This document shows, in pieces, positions 14,801 to 22,168 of a stretch of DNA of 45,077 nt; position 1 is the first letter of the stretch; every line of letters starts with the position of its first letter. This DNA is from Halococcus morrhuae DSM 1307 (GTDB lineage: Archaea > Halobacteriota > Halobacteria > Halobacteriales > Halococcaceae): assembly GCF_000336695.1 (NCBI RefSeq), contig NZ_AOMC01000154.1, forward strand, positions 1 to 45,077, in the 5' to 3' direction. The translations under genes were made by a program, and so were the position numbers. The notes beneath the pieces are model-generated. The model did not search any database and had not been told where the DNA came from. It worked only from the letters and a program-made list of their open reading frames with translations.

Positions 14801-15619
14801 TCAGATCGCTCCGCGTCTTCGATAGAGATAGACTGGAACGGTGATGTAGAAAAAGAACAGTCCCACTAGGTAGAGCCATGCCGTCGGATTCCAAGAGCTG
14901 TGACGACGAACGTATCGAATGTCGAGGTAGAGAGCGACTGCAACGATAATAAATAGGATACCGAAAGCGGTTTCGACCGCACTGCCAACCGCCCCGAGAA
15001 GGCCGGCAGTCGTCCCGTCCAACAGCATACTGACGAGGAGGGTCGCGAATGCAAGTCCGGTAGTCGTGAGCAAGGTACTGTGCCAGTCGCGTGCCCGAAC
15101 CGCTTTCGCGAGCAATCCGTCGTCGCTCTCCGCTGACGAAACGGTGCTTTCGTGAGTGAGTGTGCTCTCCTCGTTCGTCGTCGGCTGTGGTTCCTCCGGT
15201 GTATCTATATCGTACTGCGCCATGAGATTCTCAGCGCCCAGTTCTTCGACCATCGAGGCGAGATCGTCACCGTTGACCAGTTTCACGTTCATCTTCTCGG
15301 CCACATCATTGGCCTGTCTCGTGAACGAATTGGTGGTTACGACGGCAACAGAATCGACGTTGGACTCCTGCTGTTTCAGGCTCGCGTACTCCCTGATGTC
15401 GCGACCTCCAACCGTCGTATTAGGGCCGTATCGTTTGGCCTGGATCAGTTCCTTCCGGTTGTAGGGGTTCGATTTCGTTGCGACGACGTCGATTCCGGCA
15501 TCGGCGGATGCTTGCGAGACCTCGCAGTCCCATCCCACCCGCCCCCAGATGTCGGCGACGAAATATTCGAAGTCGTATTCGTCCATCCGCTGAAGTCGAT
15601 CCTTGACAGCAGCCGTCAT
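14801..15619 (-). CDS. Membrane-anchored Mrr-like restriction endonuclease
   Basis: A 272-residue protein. Residues 10-125 form a PD-(D/E)xK Mrr-type nuclease domain. The catalytic Asp44 lies in ADAGIDVVAT and the QxK pair is Gln60 and Lys62 in ELIQAKRYG, followed by GGRDIREYASLKQQ and AVVTTNSFTRQA. A Ser/Thr/Glu-rich linker (about 140-180) leads to three or four hydrophobic segments, so the nuclease should be tethered to the membrane facing the cytoplasm. The ATG at 15619 was chosen for its TATA box (15649-15654, minus strand). GC content is visibly lower than in neighbours, a sign of transfer. No methyltransferase is adjacent. The target is unknown. Confidence 0.8.
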   Translation of the reverse strand: MTAAVKDRLQRMDEYDFEYFVADIWGRVGWDCEVSQASADAGIDVVATKSNPYNRKELIQAKRYGPNTTVGGRDIREYASLKQQESNVDSVAVVTTNSFTRQANDVAEKMNVKLVNGDDLASMVEELGAENLMAQYDIDTPEEPQPTTNEESTLTHESTVSSAESDDGLLAKAVRARDWHSTLLTTTGLAFATLLVSMLLDGTTAGLLGAVGSAVETAFGILFIIVAVALYLDIRYVRRHSSWNPTAWLYLVGLFFFYITVPVYLYRRRGAI

Positions 15620-15648
15620 CAGATAGCGAATCGTTCGGAAAGCAGTCG

Positions 15649-15654
15649 TATAAA
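15649..15654 (-). promoter_or_regulatory. TATA box of the Mrr-like gene
   Basis: On the minus strand TTTATA lies about 32 bases before the ATG at 15619. It falls in a short divergent region shared with the uridine phosphorylase gene. Confidence 0.45.
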
Positions 15655-15690
15655 TCAATCCCCACACAGGTATGTCAACAGACAACCGCG

Positions 15691-15698
15691 ACTTATTT
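15691..15698 (+). promoter_or_regulatory. TATA box of the uridine phosphorylase gene
   Basis: ACTTATTT has its centre about 28 bases before the ATG at 15723. This supports that ATG rather than the in-frame start at 15672, which would place the promoter inside the coding region. Confidence 0.5.
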
Positions 15699-15722
15699 GC
15701 TACCGATGGGTGTAGTCGGAGT

Positions 15723-16550
15723 ATGGCCGGCGATAGCGAGGATCCGAACGACGAGACGCAGTATCACCTCGGGGTCGCCCCCGACGACGTCGCCGACACC
15801 GTACTGCTGCCGGGCGATCCCGAGCGCATCGAGAAGATCACGAATCAGTGGGACGAGTCGGAGATCGTCGCCGAACACCGCGAATTCCGCACCGCGACGG
15901 GCGCGTACGACGGCGCGCCGATCAGCACGACCTCGACGGGCATCGGCAGTCCCTCGGCGGCGATCGCCGTCGAGGAGCTCGCGCGCGTCGGCTGCGAGAC
16001 GTTCCTTCGGGTCGGCTCCTGCGGGGCGATCCAGCCCGAGATGGACGTCGGCGATCTCGTCATCACCTCAGGGGCGGTCAGACAGGAGGGAACCAGCGAC
16101 GAGTACGTCCGCGAGGGGTTCCCCGCGAGCGCCGACGACCGCGTCGTGGCGGCACTGGTCGCCGCAGCTGAGGAACTGGGCCACGACTACCACGTCGGCG
16201 TGACCGCGAGCACCGACAGCTTCTACGCGGGTCAGAGCCGGCCGGGGTTCGAGGGGTTCGAGGCCGCCGGCAGCGAGGAGCGCTTCGAGGAACTGCGCGA
16301 GGCCGGCGTGCTCAACTTCGAGATGGAATCGAGCGCGATCCTCAGCCTCGCAAATCTCTACGGGCTGCGGGCGGGCGCGGTCTGCACAGTGTATGCCAAC
16401 CGGACGACCGGCGAGTTCCGCACCGAAGGCGAGAACCGGGCGGCCGAGACGGCGAGCCTCGCGACGGCGCTGCTCGCCCGGATGGACGAGCGGGCGCGCG
16501 AGGCCGGTGCCGATCGCTGGTATCCCGGACTCGGTCTCGGCGACGACTGA
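15723..16550 (+). CDS. Nucleoside phosphorylase, uridine phosphorylase type
   Basis: A 275-residue phosphorylase of the PNP/UDP family that cleaves a nucleoside with phosphate to a free base and ribose 1-phosphate. Motifs are YHLGVAPDDVADTVLLPGDPERIEKI (phosphate-binding Gly and Arg), TSTGIGSPSAAIAVEELARVG, FLRVGSCGAIQPEMDVGDLVI, and the sugar-binding NFEMESSAILSLANLYGL. These fit uridine phosphorylase better than purine phosphorylase. The start is taken at 15723 from the promoter position. It may work with cytidine deaminase encoded upstream. Confidence 0.9.
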   Translation: MAGDSEDPNDETQYHLGVAPDDVADTVLLPGDPERIEKITNQWDESEIVAEHREFRTATGAYDGAPISTTSTGIGSPSAAIAVEELARVGCETFLRVGSCGAIQPEMDVGDLVITSGAVRQEGTSDEYVREGFPASADDRVVAALVAAAEELGHDYHVGVTASTDSFYAGQSRPGFEGFEAAGSEERFEELREAGVLNFEMESSAILSLANLYGLRAGAVCTVYANRTTGEFRTEGENRAAETASLATALLARMDERAREAGADRWYPGLGLGDD

Positions 16551-16637
16551 TCCCGCGAGCGCTCGATGGCCGGCAGAGCGGCCACAGCGCCGTTCCGCAT
16601 CGGGAATCCTTTTCAGTCGGGGCACGGTATATCCGGT

Positions 16638-17291
16638 GTGGCGTCCCCGTTCGAGGTTTTGGACATCGACCCCGACGCGAGCGAGGCCGACCTCCGGAGA
16701 GCCTACCGCGAGCGCATCATCGAGGCCCATCCCGACCACGGGGGGTCGACCGCGGAGTTCCAGCGCGTCCGGGCGGCCTACGAGGCGGCCAAGGCCGGCC
16801 GCGAGCTCGAAGCGCCGCCCGAGCAAGAGGAGATCGAGGAGGAGCCCGAACCGGACGACGGCCCGGAGGGCGCACACGTCGAATATCTGAATTACGCCGT
16901 GCTCGACGATCACGGCTGGGACGTCGGCGACAGCGATCTCTTCGGGAAGGCGGGCGACGCGGATCTCGACCCGGTCAACCACGGCAAGTTCGTCGTCGAA
17001 CCGGGCGAGTCGCTGCTCGAAGCCGCCGAGAACCGCGGGTTCGCGTGGCCCTACGCCTGTCGCGGCGGGGCATGCGCGAACTGTGCGGTCGCGGTCGTCG
17101 AAGGGGAGTTGGAGATGCCCGCCGACACGATCCTCCCACCGGAGATGAAGGCCCACGGAATTCGCCTCTCATGTAACGGCATCCCGCTCACCGACGAGAT
17201 GAAGGTGATCTACAACATCAAACATCTCCCTGGGCTCGACGAGCTCAGGCTGCCGCCCAGACCGTTCGAGCAGGCCCACGCCAGCGATTGA
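16638..17291 (+). CDS. J-domain / plant-type 2Fe-2S ferredoxin fusion
   Basis: A 217-residue two-domain protein. Residues 3-55 are a DnaJ-like J-domain with the HPD tripeptide intact at 31-33 (EAHPDHGG). An acidic linker (about 58-80) follows. Residues 80-205 form a plant-type ferredoxin whose cluster cysteines are Cys141, Cys146, Cys149 and Cys179 (ACRGGACANCAV and LSCNG). The second domain has the acidic halophilic insertion VLDDHGWDVGDSDLF. The ferredoxin would carry electrons for oxidoreductases. An intact HPD suggests that the J-domain could recruit DnaK/Hsp70 (inference). The GTG at 16638 is favoured because it lies directly before the J-domain. Confidence 0.88.
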   Translation: MASPFEVLDIDPDASEADLRRAYRERIIEAHPDHGGSTAEFQRVRAAYEAAKAGRELEAPPEQEEIEEEPEPDDGPEGAHVEYLNYAVLDDHGWDVGDSDLFGKAGDADLDPVNHGKFVVEPGESLLEAAENRGFAWPYACRGGACANCAVAVVEGELEMPADTILPPEMKAHGIRLSCNGIPLTDEMKVIYNIKHLPGLDELRLPPRPFEQAHASD

Positions 17292-17337
17292 GCGGGCGCT
17301 GTAGGGACAAGATTTTTCGACGGACTGGAGATGACAG

Positions 17338-17814
17338 TCAACCGCGGAAGAACGACGAGATGCGATCGGCGAGACCGCCGTCACCGAGTTTGAGGTAGTA
17401 GGCCGCGCCGCCGTCCTCGTAGTAGTGATCGATATGGCGCTGGACCTCGAAGCCGATGTGTTCGTAGAAGCCGACGGCGTCCTGATTGCTCGCGCGGGCG
17501 TGACAGCTCACGGAGCCGTGCTCGTCGGCGACGGTGGCGATGAGGCGCTCGCCGAACCCCTCGCCACGATGGGGCATGTCGACGGCCAGAAAGAGCACGT
17601 AGCCGTCGCGGCGGACGGCCGCGAAGCCGATGAGCTCCTCCTCGCCAGCGAAGACGAGATGGACGGTCGCTCGGCGGTAGGCGTCGGCGAAGAAGCCGCG
17701 GCGCTGTTTGAGCACCCCCTCCTCGCTGCGGATGCGCTCTTTCAGCTCCCACGCGGCGTCGAGATGCTCGTCATTGCCGGGCTCGACGACGCGATTCGTG
17801 ACATCGATACTCAC
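17338..17814 (-). CDS. GNAT-family N-acetyltransferase
   Basis: A 158-residue single-domain acetyltransferase. The acetyl-CoA loop is LAVDMPHRGEGFGERLIATV and the C-terminal motif is NQDAVGFYEHIGFEVQRHIDHYYEDG, in the RimI-like style. The start codon is GTG at 17814. Its substrate is unknown; protein N-termini or small amines are both possible. It converges on the J-domain ferredoxin gene and diverges from the DUF502 gene. Confidence 0.85.
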   Translation of the reverse strand: MSIDVTNRVVEPGNDEHLDAAWELKERIRSEEGVLKQRRGFFADAYRRATVHLVFAGEEELIGFAAVRRDGYVLFLAVDMPHRGEGFGERLIATVADEHGSVSCHARASNQDAVGFYEHIGFEVQRHIDHYYEDGGAAYYLKLGDGGLADRISSFFRG

Positions 17815-17901
17815 CGTCGGGCGTTACGTGTAGGGAACTATAACTCCACCGCCCGCAATCGAAGGCACAACGCTTTCGACGCGGCACCCGCTGACAGCGG
17901 T

Positions 17902-18750
17902 ATGGCTTCGGCGTCGGACTCGCGAGAATCGTCGGGACTGCTATATCAGGTGCGTGAATGGCTGATCACGGGTGCCGCGCTCACGATCCCGTTTCTCATC
18001 ACCGTGATGATACTCGGGTTCGTGCTCAACTTCCTCAGCAACGTACTCACGCCGGTCGTCGCCGCCGCGCGCGTGCTCGGCCTCGTCGGCCCGGTCGTCG
18101 GCTTCGCCCGCACGATCGGTCTCGGCCCCGAGTTCGGCTCCGTGTTCATCGAGTTCGGGACCGTGTTCGCGCTCGTGGCGATCGTGCTCGCCGTCGGCTT
18201 CGTCGCGCACGCGACCTCCTCGGACCGAAAGCTCTCGGCGTGGTTTCACACCGCGATGGAGGCGATCCCGGGCGTCGGCTCGGTCTACACCAGCTTTCGG
18301 CGCATGAGCGACGTCCTGCTCGAAAGCGACACCAGCAGTTTCCAGGACGTAAAGCTCGTCGAGTTCCCCAACGAAGGGACCTACTCCTTCGCGTTCGTCA
18401 CCGCGAAACCGCCGGCGACCGTCGACGAGGCGGCGAGCCACGACGATCTCAGAACGCTGTTCATGCCGCTCGCGCCGAACCCCGTGATGGGTGGGTTCCT
18501 GATCCACGTCCCCGCGACAAAGGTCTACGACGTCGATCTCACCGTCGAGCAGGCCGTCAGCGCCATCGTCACGAGCGGCGTGGCGATCGGCGACACGGAG
18601 GGTGCGGCGAGCCTCTCGGCCGACGAGATGGCGGCGCTCGGCGAGTACGACGCCGAGCGGACGACCGTCGCGGAGGGGGTCGTCGGTGGGCCGGGCGAGC
18701 CCACCGAGCGGCCCGATGAAACCGACCGACCGGAACGGGGCGAGTCGTGA
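17902..18750 (+). CDS. DUF502 family membrane protein
   Basis: A 282-residue membrane protein of the DUF502 family. It has two strong hydrophobic segments (about 20-52 and 80-105), then a soluble domain containing IPGVGSVYTSFRRMSDVLLE, a family hallmark, and PNPVMGGFLIHVPATKVYDVDLTVEQAVSAIVTSGV. The last 50 residues are low-complexity and acidic. The molecular role of the family is not established. The ATG at 17902 precedes the first membrane segment; the longer frame from 17425 runs antisense over the acetyltransferase. Its stop overlaps the archease start (GTGA), placing it in an RNA-ligase operon. Confidence 0.88.
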   Translation: MASASDSRESSGLLYQVREWLITGAALTIPFLITVMILGFVLNFLSNVLTPVVAAARVLGLVGPVVGFARTIGLGPEFGSVFIEFGTVFALVAIVLAVGFVAHATSSDRKLSAWFHTAMEAIPGVGSVYTSFRRMSDVLLESDTSSFQDVKLVEFPNEGTYSFAFVTAKPPATVDEAASHDDLRTLFMPLAPNPVMGGFLIHVPATKVYDVDLTVEQAVSAIVTSGVAIGDTEGAASLSADEMAALGEYDAERTTVAEGVVGGPGEPTERPDETDRPERGES

Positions 18751-19157
18751 GCTTCGAACTCCGCGAGCACACCGCCGACGTGGCCGTCGCCGCCGACGGC
18801 AAGACGGTCGACGAGGCGTTCGGCGCGGTCGCCGACGGGCTGGCGGCGGCGATGTGCGAGGCGATCCCCGACGACGGCGACCGGTTCTCGTTCGCGGTGC
18901 AGGCCGAAAACCGCGAGGCGCTGCTCTACGAGTATCTCGCCGACTGCATCTACCAGCGCGACGTGCGCGGCGTGCTTCCCGTCGCGAACCGGGTGACGGT
19001 GGATCGGGCGGACGACGGGTGGCGGCTCGACGCAAGCGCACGGGGCGTCCCGCTCGGGGCGGTCGACGCGCGCGAGGTGAAGGCCGTGACGTACTCCGAA
19101 ATGCGCATCGAACAGGATAGTGACGGCTGGAACGCCTACGTCGTCTTCGACGTCTGA
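18747..19157 (+). CDS. Archease, RtcB cofactor
   Basis: Archease is a small metal-binding protein that promotes guanylylation and multiple turnover of the RNA ligase RtcB. It has 136 residues, close to the usual 140. The conserved N-terminal HTADVAVAADG motif carries the acidic metal-site residue, and the C-terminal EVKAVTYSEMRIEQDSDGWNAYVVFDV is characteristic. The GTG start overlaps the DUF502 stop. rtcB starts 46 bases downstream on the same strand, the expected partner. Confidence 0.93.
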   Translation: MSFELREHTADVAVAADGKTVDEAFGAVADGLAAAMCEAIPDDGDRFSFAVQAENREALLYEYLADCIYQRDVRGVLPVANRVTVDRADDGWRLDASARGVPLGAVDAREVKAVTYSEMRIEQDSDGWNAYVVFDV

Positions 19158-19203
19158 CCCGGGGAGACGAAACCTATTCCGGTAGTGCTCGAATACGATT
19201 CGT

Positions 19204-20661
19204 ATGGACACGTACGACGCCGACGGGGTCACGCTCGAACGAGTCGAGGAGTACGTTTGGGAGATCCCACAGGAGGGGGAGATGAACGCGCCGGCGCGGG
19301 TGCTCGCCAGCGAGGAACTGCTCGATCAGATCGCCGACGACAAGACGCTCCAGCAGCTGAAGAACTCGACACAGCTCCCGGGCGTACAGAAGTACGCGAT
19401 CTGCATGCCCGACGGTCATCAGGGGTATGGCTTCCCGGTGGGTGGCGTCGCCGGCATCGACGCCGAGGACGGCTGCATCTCGCCCGGAGCCGTGGGCTTC
19501 GACATCAACTGTGGCGTGCGAATGATGACGACGAACCTCACCTACGAGGACGTTCAGGGCCACGAGGAGGAGCTGGTCGAGTCGCTCTTTGCGAACATCC
19601 CTTCGGGACTCGGCGGCGGTGGCGTCGTCGAGTCGGGCGTCGAAACGGTCGAGGAGATCCTCGATCGGGGCGTCGAGTGGGCGCTCGACGAGGGCTACGC
19701 CGTCGAGGACGATCTCGCCCACTGTGAGGACGAGGGTCGCCGTCCGGACGCCGACCCCGACGCCGTCTCGCAGAAGTCAAAGGACAGGGGCAAAAACCAG
19801 ATCGGCAGCCTGGGGTCGGGCAACCACTTCCTCGAAGTCCAGCGCGTGACCGACGTGTTCCGCGAGGGCGTGGCCGATTCCTACGGGCTCTCTGAGGATC
19901 AGATCGTCGTCCTCATCCACTGTGGCTCGCGCGGGCTCGGCCACCAGGTCTGTACCGAGTACACCCGCGAGGTCGAGCAGGCCCATCCGGAGCTTCTGGA
20001 GCAGCTGCCGGACAAGGAGCTCGCGGCCGCGCCCGCCGGGAGTCAGCTCGCCGAGGAGTACTACGGCGCGATGTGTGCGGCGATCAACTACGCGTGGGTC
20101 AACCGCCAGCTCATCATGCATCGCACGCGAAAGGTGTTCGAGCGGGTGTTCGACCGCTCGTGGGAGGAGATGGAGATGGACCTGCTCTACGACGTGGCCC
20201 ACAACATCGCGAAGAAGGAGGCCCACGAGGTCGACGGCGAGGAGCGCGAACTCTACGTCCACCGCAAGGGCGCGACGCGGGCGTTTCCGGCCGGGCGCGA
20301 GGAAGTGCCGAGCGCCTATCGCGACGTCGGCCAGCCGGTCATCATCCCGGGGAGCATGGGCGCTGGCTCGTACGTCCTGCGCGGTGGCGAGAGTTCGATG
20401 GAAACCACCTTCGGCTCGACGGCCCACGGTGCCGGCCGGACGATGAGTCGCACGCAGGCCAAAGACGAGTTCTGGGGCGAGGACATCCAGGACGACCTCC
20501 GTGAGCAGAAAGTGTACGTGAAGGCCCAGAGCGGCGCGACGGTCGCCGAGGAGGCCCCCGGGGTCTACAAGGACGTCGACGAGGTCGTGCGCGTCTCCGA
20601 CGAGCTGGGCATCGGCGATACCGTGGCCCGGACCTTCCCGGTCTGCAACATCAAGGGCTAG
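19204..20661 (+). CDS. rtcB: tRNA-splicing ligase RtcB
   Basis: RtcB joins 2',3'-cyclic phosphate and 5'-OH RNA ends using GTP and Mn2+, sealing tRNA exons after intron removal. It has 485 residues. Active-site residues match the Pyrococcus enzyme with a shift of four or five: Cys103 (DINCGVR), His208 (GSGNHFLEV), His239 (LIHCGSRGLGHQ), His333 (DVAHNIAKKE) and the guanylylated His408 (STAHGAGR). No intein is present, unlike some archaeal RtcB genes. The stop shares a CTAG with the stop of the convergent gene. Confidence 0.97.
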   Translation: MDTYDADGVTLERVEEYVWEIPQEGEMNAPARVLASEELLDQIADDKTLQQLKNSTQLPGVQKYAICMPDGHQGYGFPVGGVAGIDAEDGCISPGAVGFDINCGVRMMTTNLTYEDVQGHEEELVESLFANIPSGLGGGGVVESGVETVEEILDRGVEWALDEGYAVEDDLAHCEDEGRRPDADPDAVSQKSKDRGKNQIGSLGSGNHFLEVQRVTDVFREGVADSYGLSEDQIVVLIHCGSRGLGHQVCTEYTREVEQAHPELLEQLPDKELAAAPAGSQLAEEYYGAMCAAINYAWVNRQLIMHRTRKVFERVFDRSWEEMEMDLLYDVAHNIAKKEAHEVDGEERELYVHRKGATRAFPAGREEVPSAYRDVGQPVIIPGSMGAGSYVLRGGESSMETTFGSTAHGAGRTMSRTQAKDEFWGEDIQDDLREQKVYVKAQSGATVAEEAPGVYKDVDEVVRVSDELGIGDTVARTFPVCNIKG

Positions 20662-20951
20662 CGCAGGAAGTCGAACGAGACGTCCGCCGGCGTCGTGCGC
20701 GCCTCGACCGCACGACCCTCGTCGTAGTTGACGAAGTTCAGATAGAACAGCTCGCCACAGCCCTCGCCGTCGGTTTCGGCCGCACCACAGACGATCTCGA
20801 CGCCGTCGGCGCTCTCGAATTTCTCGTGTGGAGCGGCGTACTCCCAGCCGTCGAGGGCGAAGGGCGTCACCGACTTGTCGGCGAGTTCGGCCGCGCGATC
20901 GAGCGTAACGAGCGCGTCGCAGCGCGGGCAGGTGTAGCGGACGGCGACCAT
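20658..20951 (-). CDS. Small zinc-ribbon-like protein
   Basis: A 97-residue protein with a CPRC pair at residues 8-11 and a second Cys pair (VCGAA and GCGEL, residues about 55 and 65), which together could bind one zinc. The sequence between, DGWEYAAPHEKFESADGVEIVCG, is haloarchaeal in style. Function is unknown. It overlaps the convergent rtcB stop by four bases. Confidence 0.75.
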   Translation of the reverse strand: MVAVRYTCPRCDALVTLDRAAELADKSVTPFALDGWEYAAPHEKFESADGVEIVCGAAETDGEGCGELFYLNFVNYDEGRAVEARTTPADVSFDFLR

Positions 20952-21002
20952 ACGGAAAACAGGTACTGGACGGCTATATACTGCCGGACGGCAGCCGGAA
21001 GA

Positions 21003-21410
21003 CTAGTCGTTACAGCAGCCGCCGATGCGATCACCGAAGTCGATGTCGAGGTCGGCGGTGATCTCCTGATTGAGTCGTTCGAGGCGTGCATCGAGTTCGT
21101 CCTGTGCCTGCAGGAACTCGGCCATCTCGGGGACCTTGTGCAGCTCCTGCTGAGCGTTCTGGAGGGTTTCGAGGTCGTCCTGCGTGGCCTCGCCGGTCTG
21201 GCGAGCCTGGACGAACTGATCACGGAGGCGCTCGAACTCCTGGACCTTCTGCTGGGCCTCGGGGTTGCGCTCGACGGCGGCTTTCGTCTCGACGAACCGC
21301 TCGTACTCGGGCATGTCGGCGATGGCCGCACCGAGGTCGTCCGCGACCGTCTCCGGCTGGCTGCCCGTGGTGGCGTCGATCTCCGGCTCGACTTCCGATT
21401 CGGTGCTCAT
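21003..21410 (-). CDS. YlbF-family regulator with C-terminal Cys pair
   Basis: A 135-residue helical protein of the YlbF/YmcA (Com_YlbF) family: a disordered acidic N-terminus (1-25), then two long helices (ERFVETKAAVERNPEAQQKVQEFERLRDQF and LETLQNAQQELHKVPEMAEFLQAQDEL). It ends in GDRIGGCCND. In Bacillus, YlbF, YmcA and YaaT form an Fe-S complex that assists RNase Y and phosphorelay control. The paired C-terminal Cys here could be a cluster or metal site. ATG at 21410 is preferred to GTG at 21416. The archaeal role is unknown. Confidence 0.8.
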   Translation of the reverse strand: MSTESEVEPEIDATTGSQPETVADDLGAAIADMPEYERFVETKAAVERNPEAQQKVQEFERLRDQFVQARQTGEATQDDLETLQNAQQELHKVPEMAEFLQAQDELDARLERLNQEITADLDIDFGDRIGGCCND

Positions 21411-21449
21411 CGCCACAGGGTTGGGTCGTGAGCGTCTTCAACGTGGCGG

Positions 21450-22109
21450 TTAAGCGAGTCGATCCTCGACCCACGCTACCAGATCGGCGAGCTCGTCCGG
21501 GCCGATGCCGTGGGCGCTCTCGTAGCGGTTGAATTCGACATCGCAGCCCCACTCGCGGAGGCGATCCGCGGCGCGCTCGGCGCGTTCGGCCGGGATCATC
21601 CGATCAGCGGTGCCCGAGCCGACGAACACCGGCGTGTCGGCGATCCCCACCGGCTCGCCATCGGTGTGTGTTGCGGCCAGATAGCCGTGTGAACAGACGA
21701 CCCACGCGAACCGCTCGGGCCCCTCACACAGCAGCGAGAGGCTGGTGATGGCTCCCTGGCTGAACCCCAGGAGACCGATGCGATCGCCGTCGAGGTCGTA
21801 GCGCTCGATCGCTGCCGCGATGCTCTCGTCGACGAGATCGAGACACCGATCGAAATCCTCGGGTTCGGGCTGGCTGCGCCCGATGTCGCCATCGGGAAGC
21901 TCCATCTCGAACCACGTGTAGCCCTGCATGAGCCGATCGGGCGCGCGCAGGCTGACGACGTGGAGTTCGTCGGGGAGACGCTTGGCGACCGGGAGGAGGT
22001 CCTGCTCGTCCGCGCCGCGGCCGTGGAGAACGAACACCGCCGGCGCGGGGCCGTCGGTCGGACTATCGGGTTCGACGTGGACGTGTTCGAGCGGGAGATC
22101 GGCGGGCAT
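21450..22109 (-). CDS. Phospholipase/carboxylesterase-family alpha/beta hydrolase
   Basis: A 219-residue serine hydrolase of the acyl-protein thioesterase/carboxylesterase family. The oxyanion-hole motif is VLHGRGADEQDLL, the nucleophile is Ser117 (GFSQGA), the acid is Asp169 (GSGTADRMI) and the base is His200 (ESAHGI). No signal peptide is seen, so it is cytoplasmic. The ATG at 22109 gives the usual length. The natural ester is not determinable from sequence. Confidence 0.9.
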   Translation of the reverse strand: MPADLPLEHVHVEPDSPTDGPAPAVFVLHGRGADEQDLLPVAKRLPDELHVVSLRAPDRLMQGYTWFEMELPDGDIGRSQPEPEDFDRCLDLVDESIAAAIERYDLDGDRIGLLGFSQGAITSLSLLCEGPERFAWVVCSHGYLAATHTDGEPVGIADTPVFVGSGTADRMIPAERAERAADRLREWGCDVEFNRYESAHGIGPDELADLVAWVEDRLA

Positions 22110-22168
22110 GGATCGGCGTAGACGCGCGGGCGGTTTCAATTACCCGTGTATCGGAACGGGACGTATGG

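Noticed and set aside
17425-17901. Upstream extension of the DUF502 gene
   Set aside because: Runs antisense across the acetyltransferase gene; the family start and membrane segment follow the ATG at 17902.
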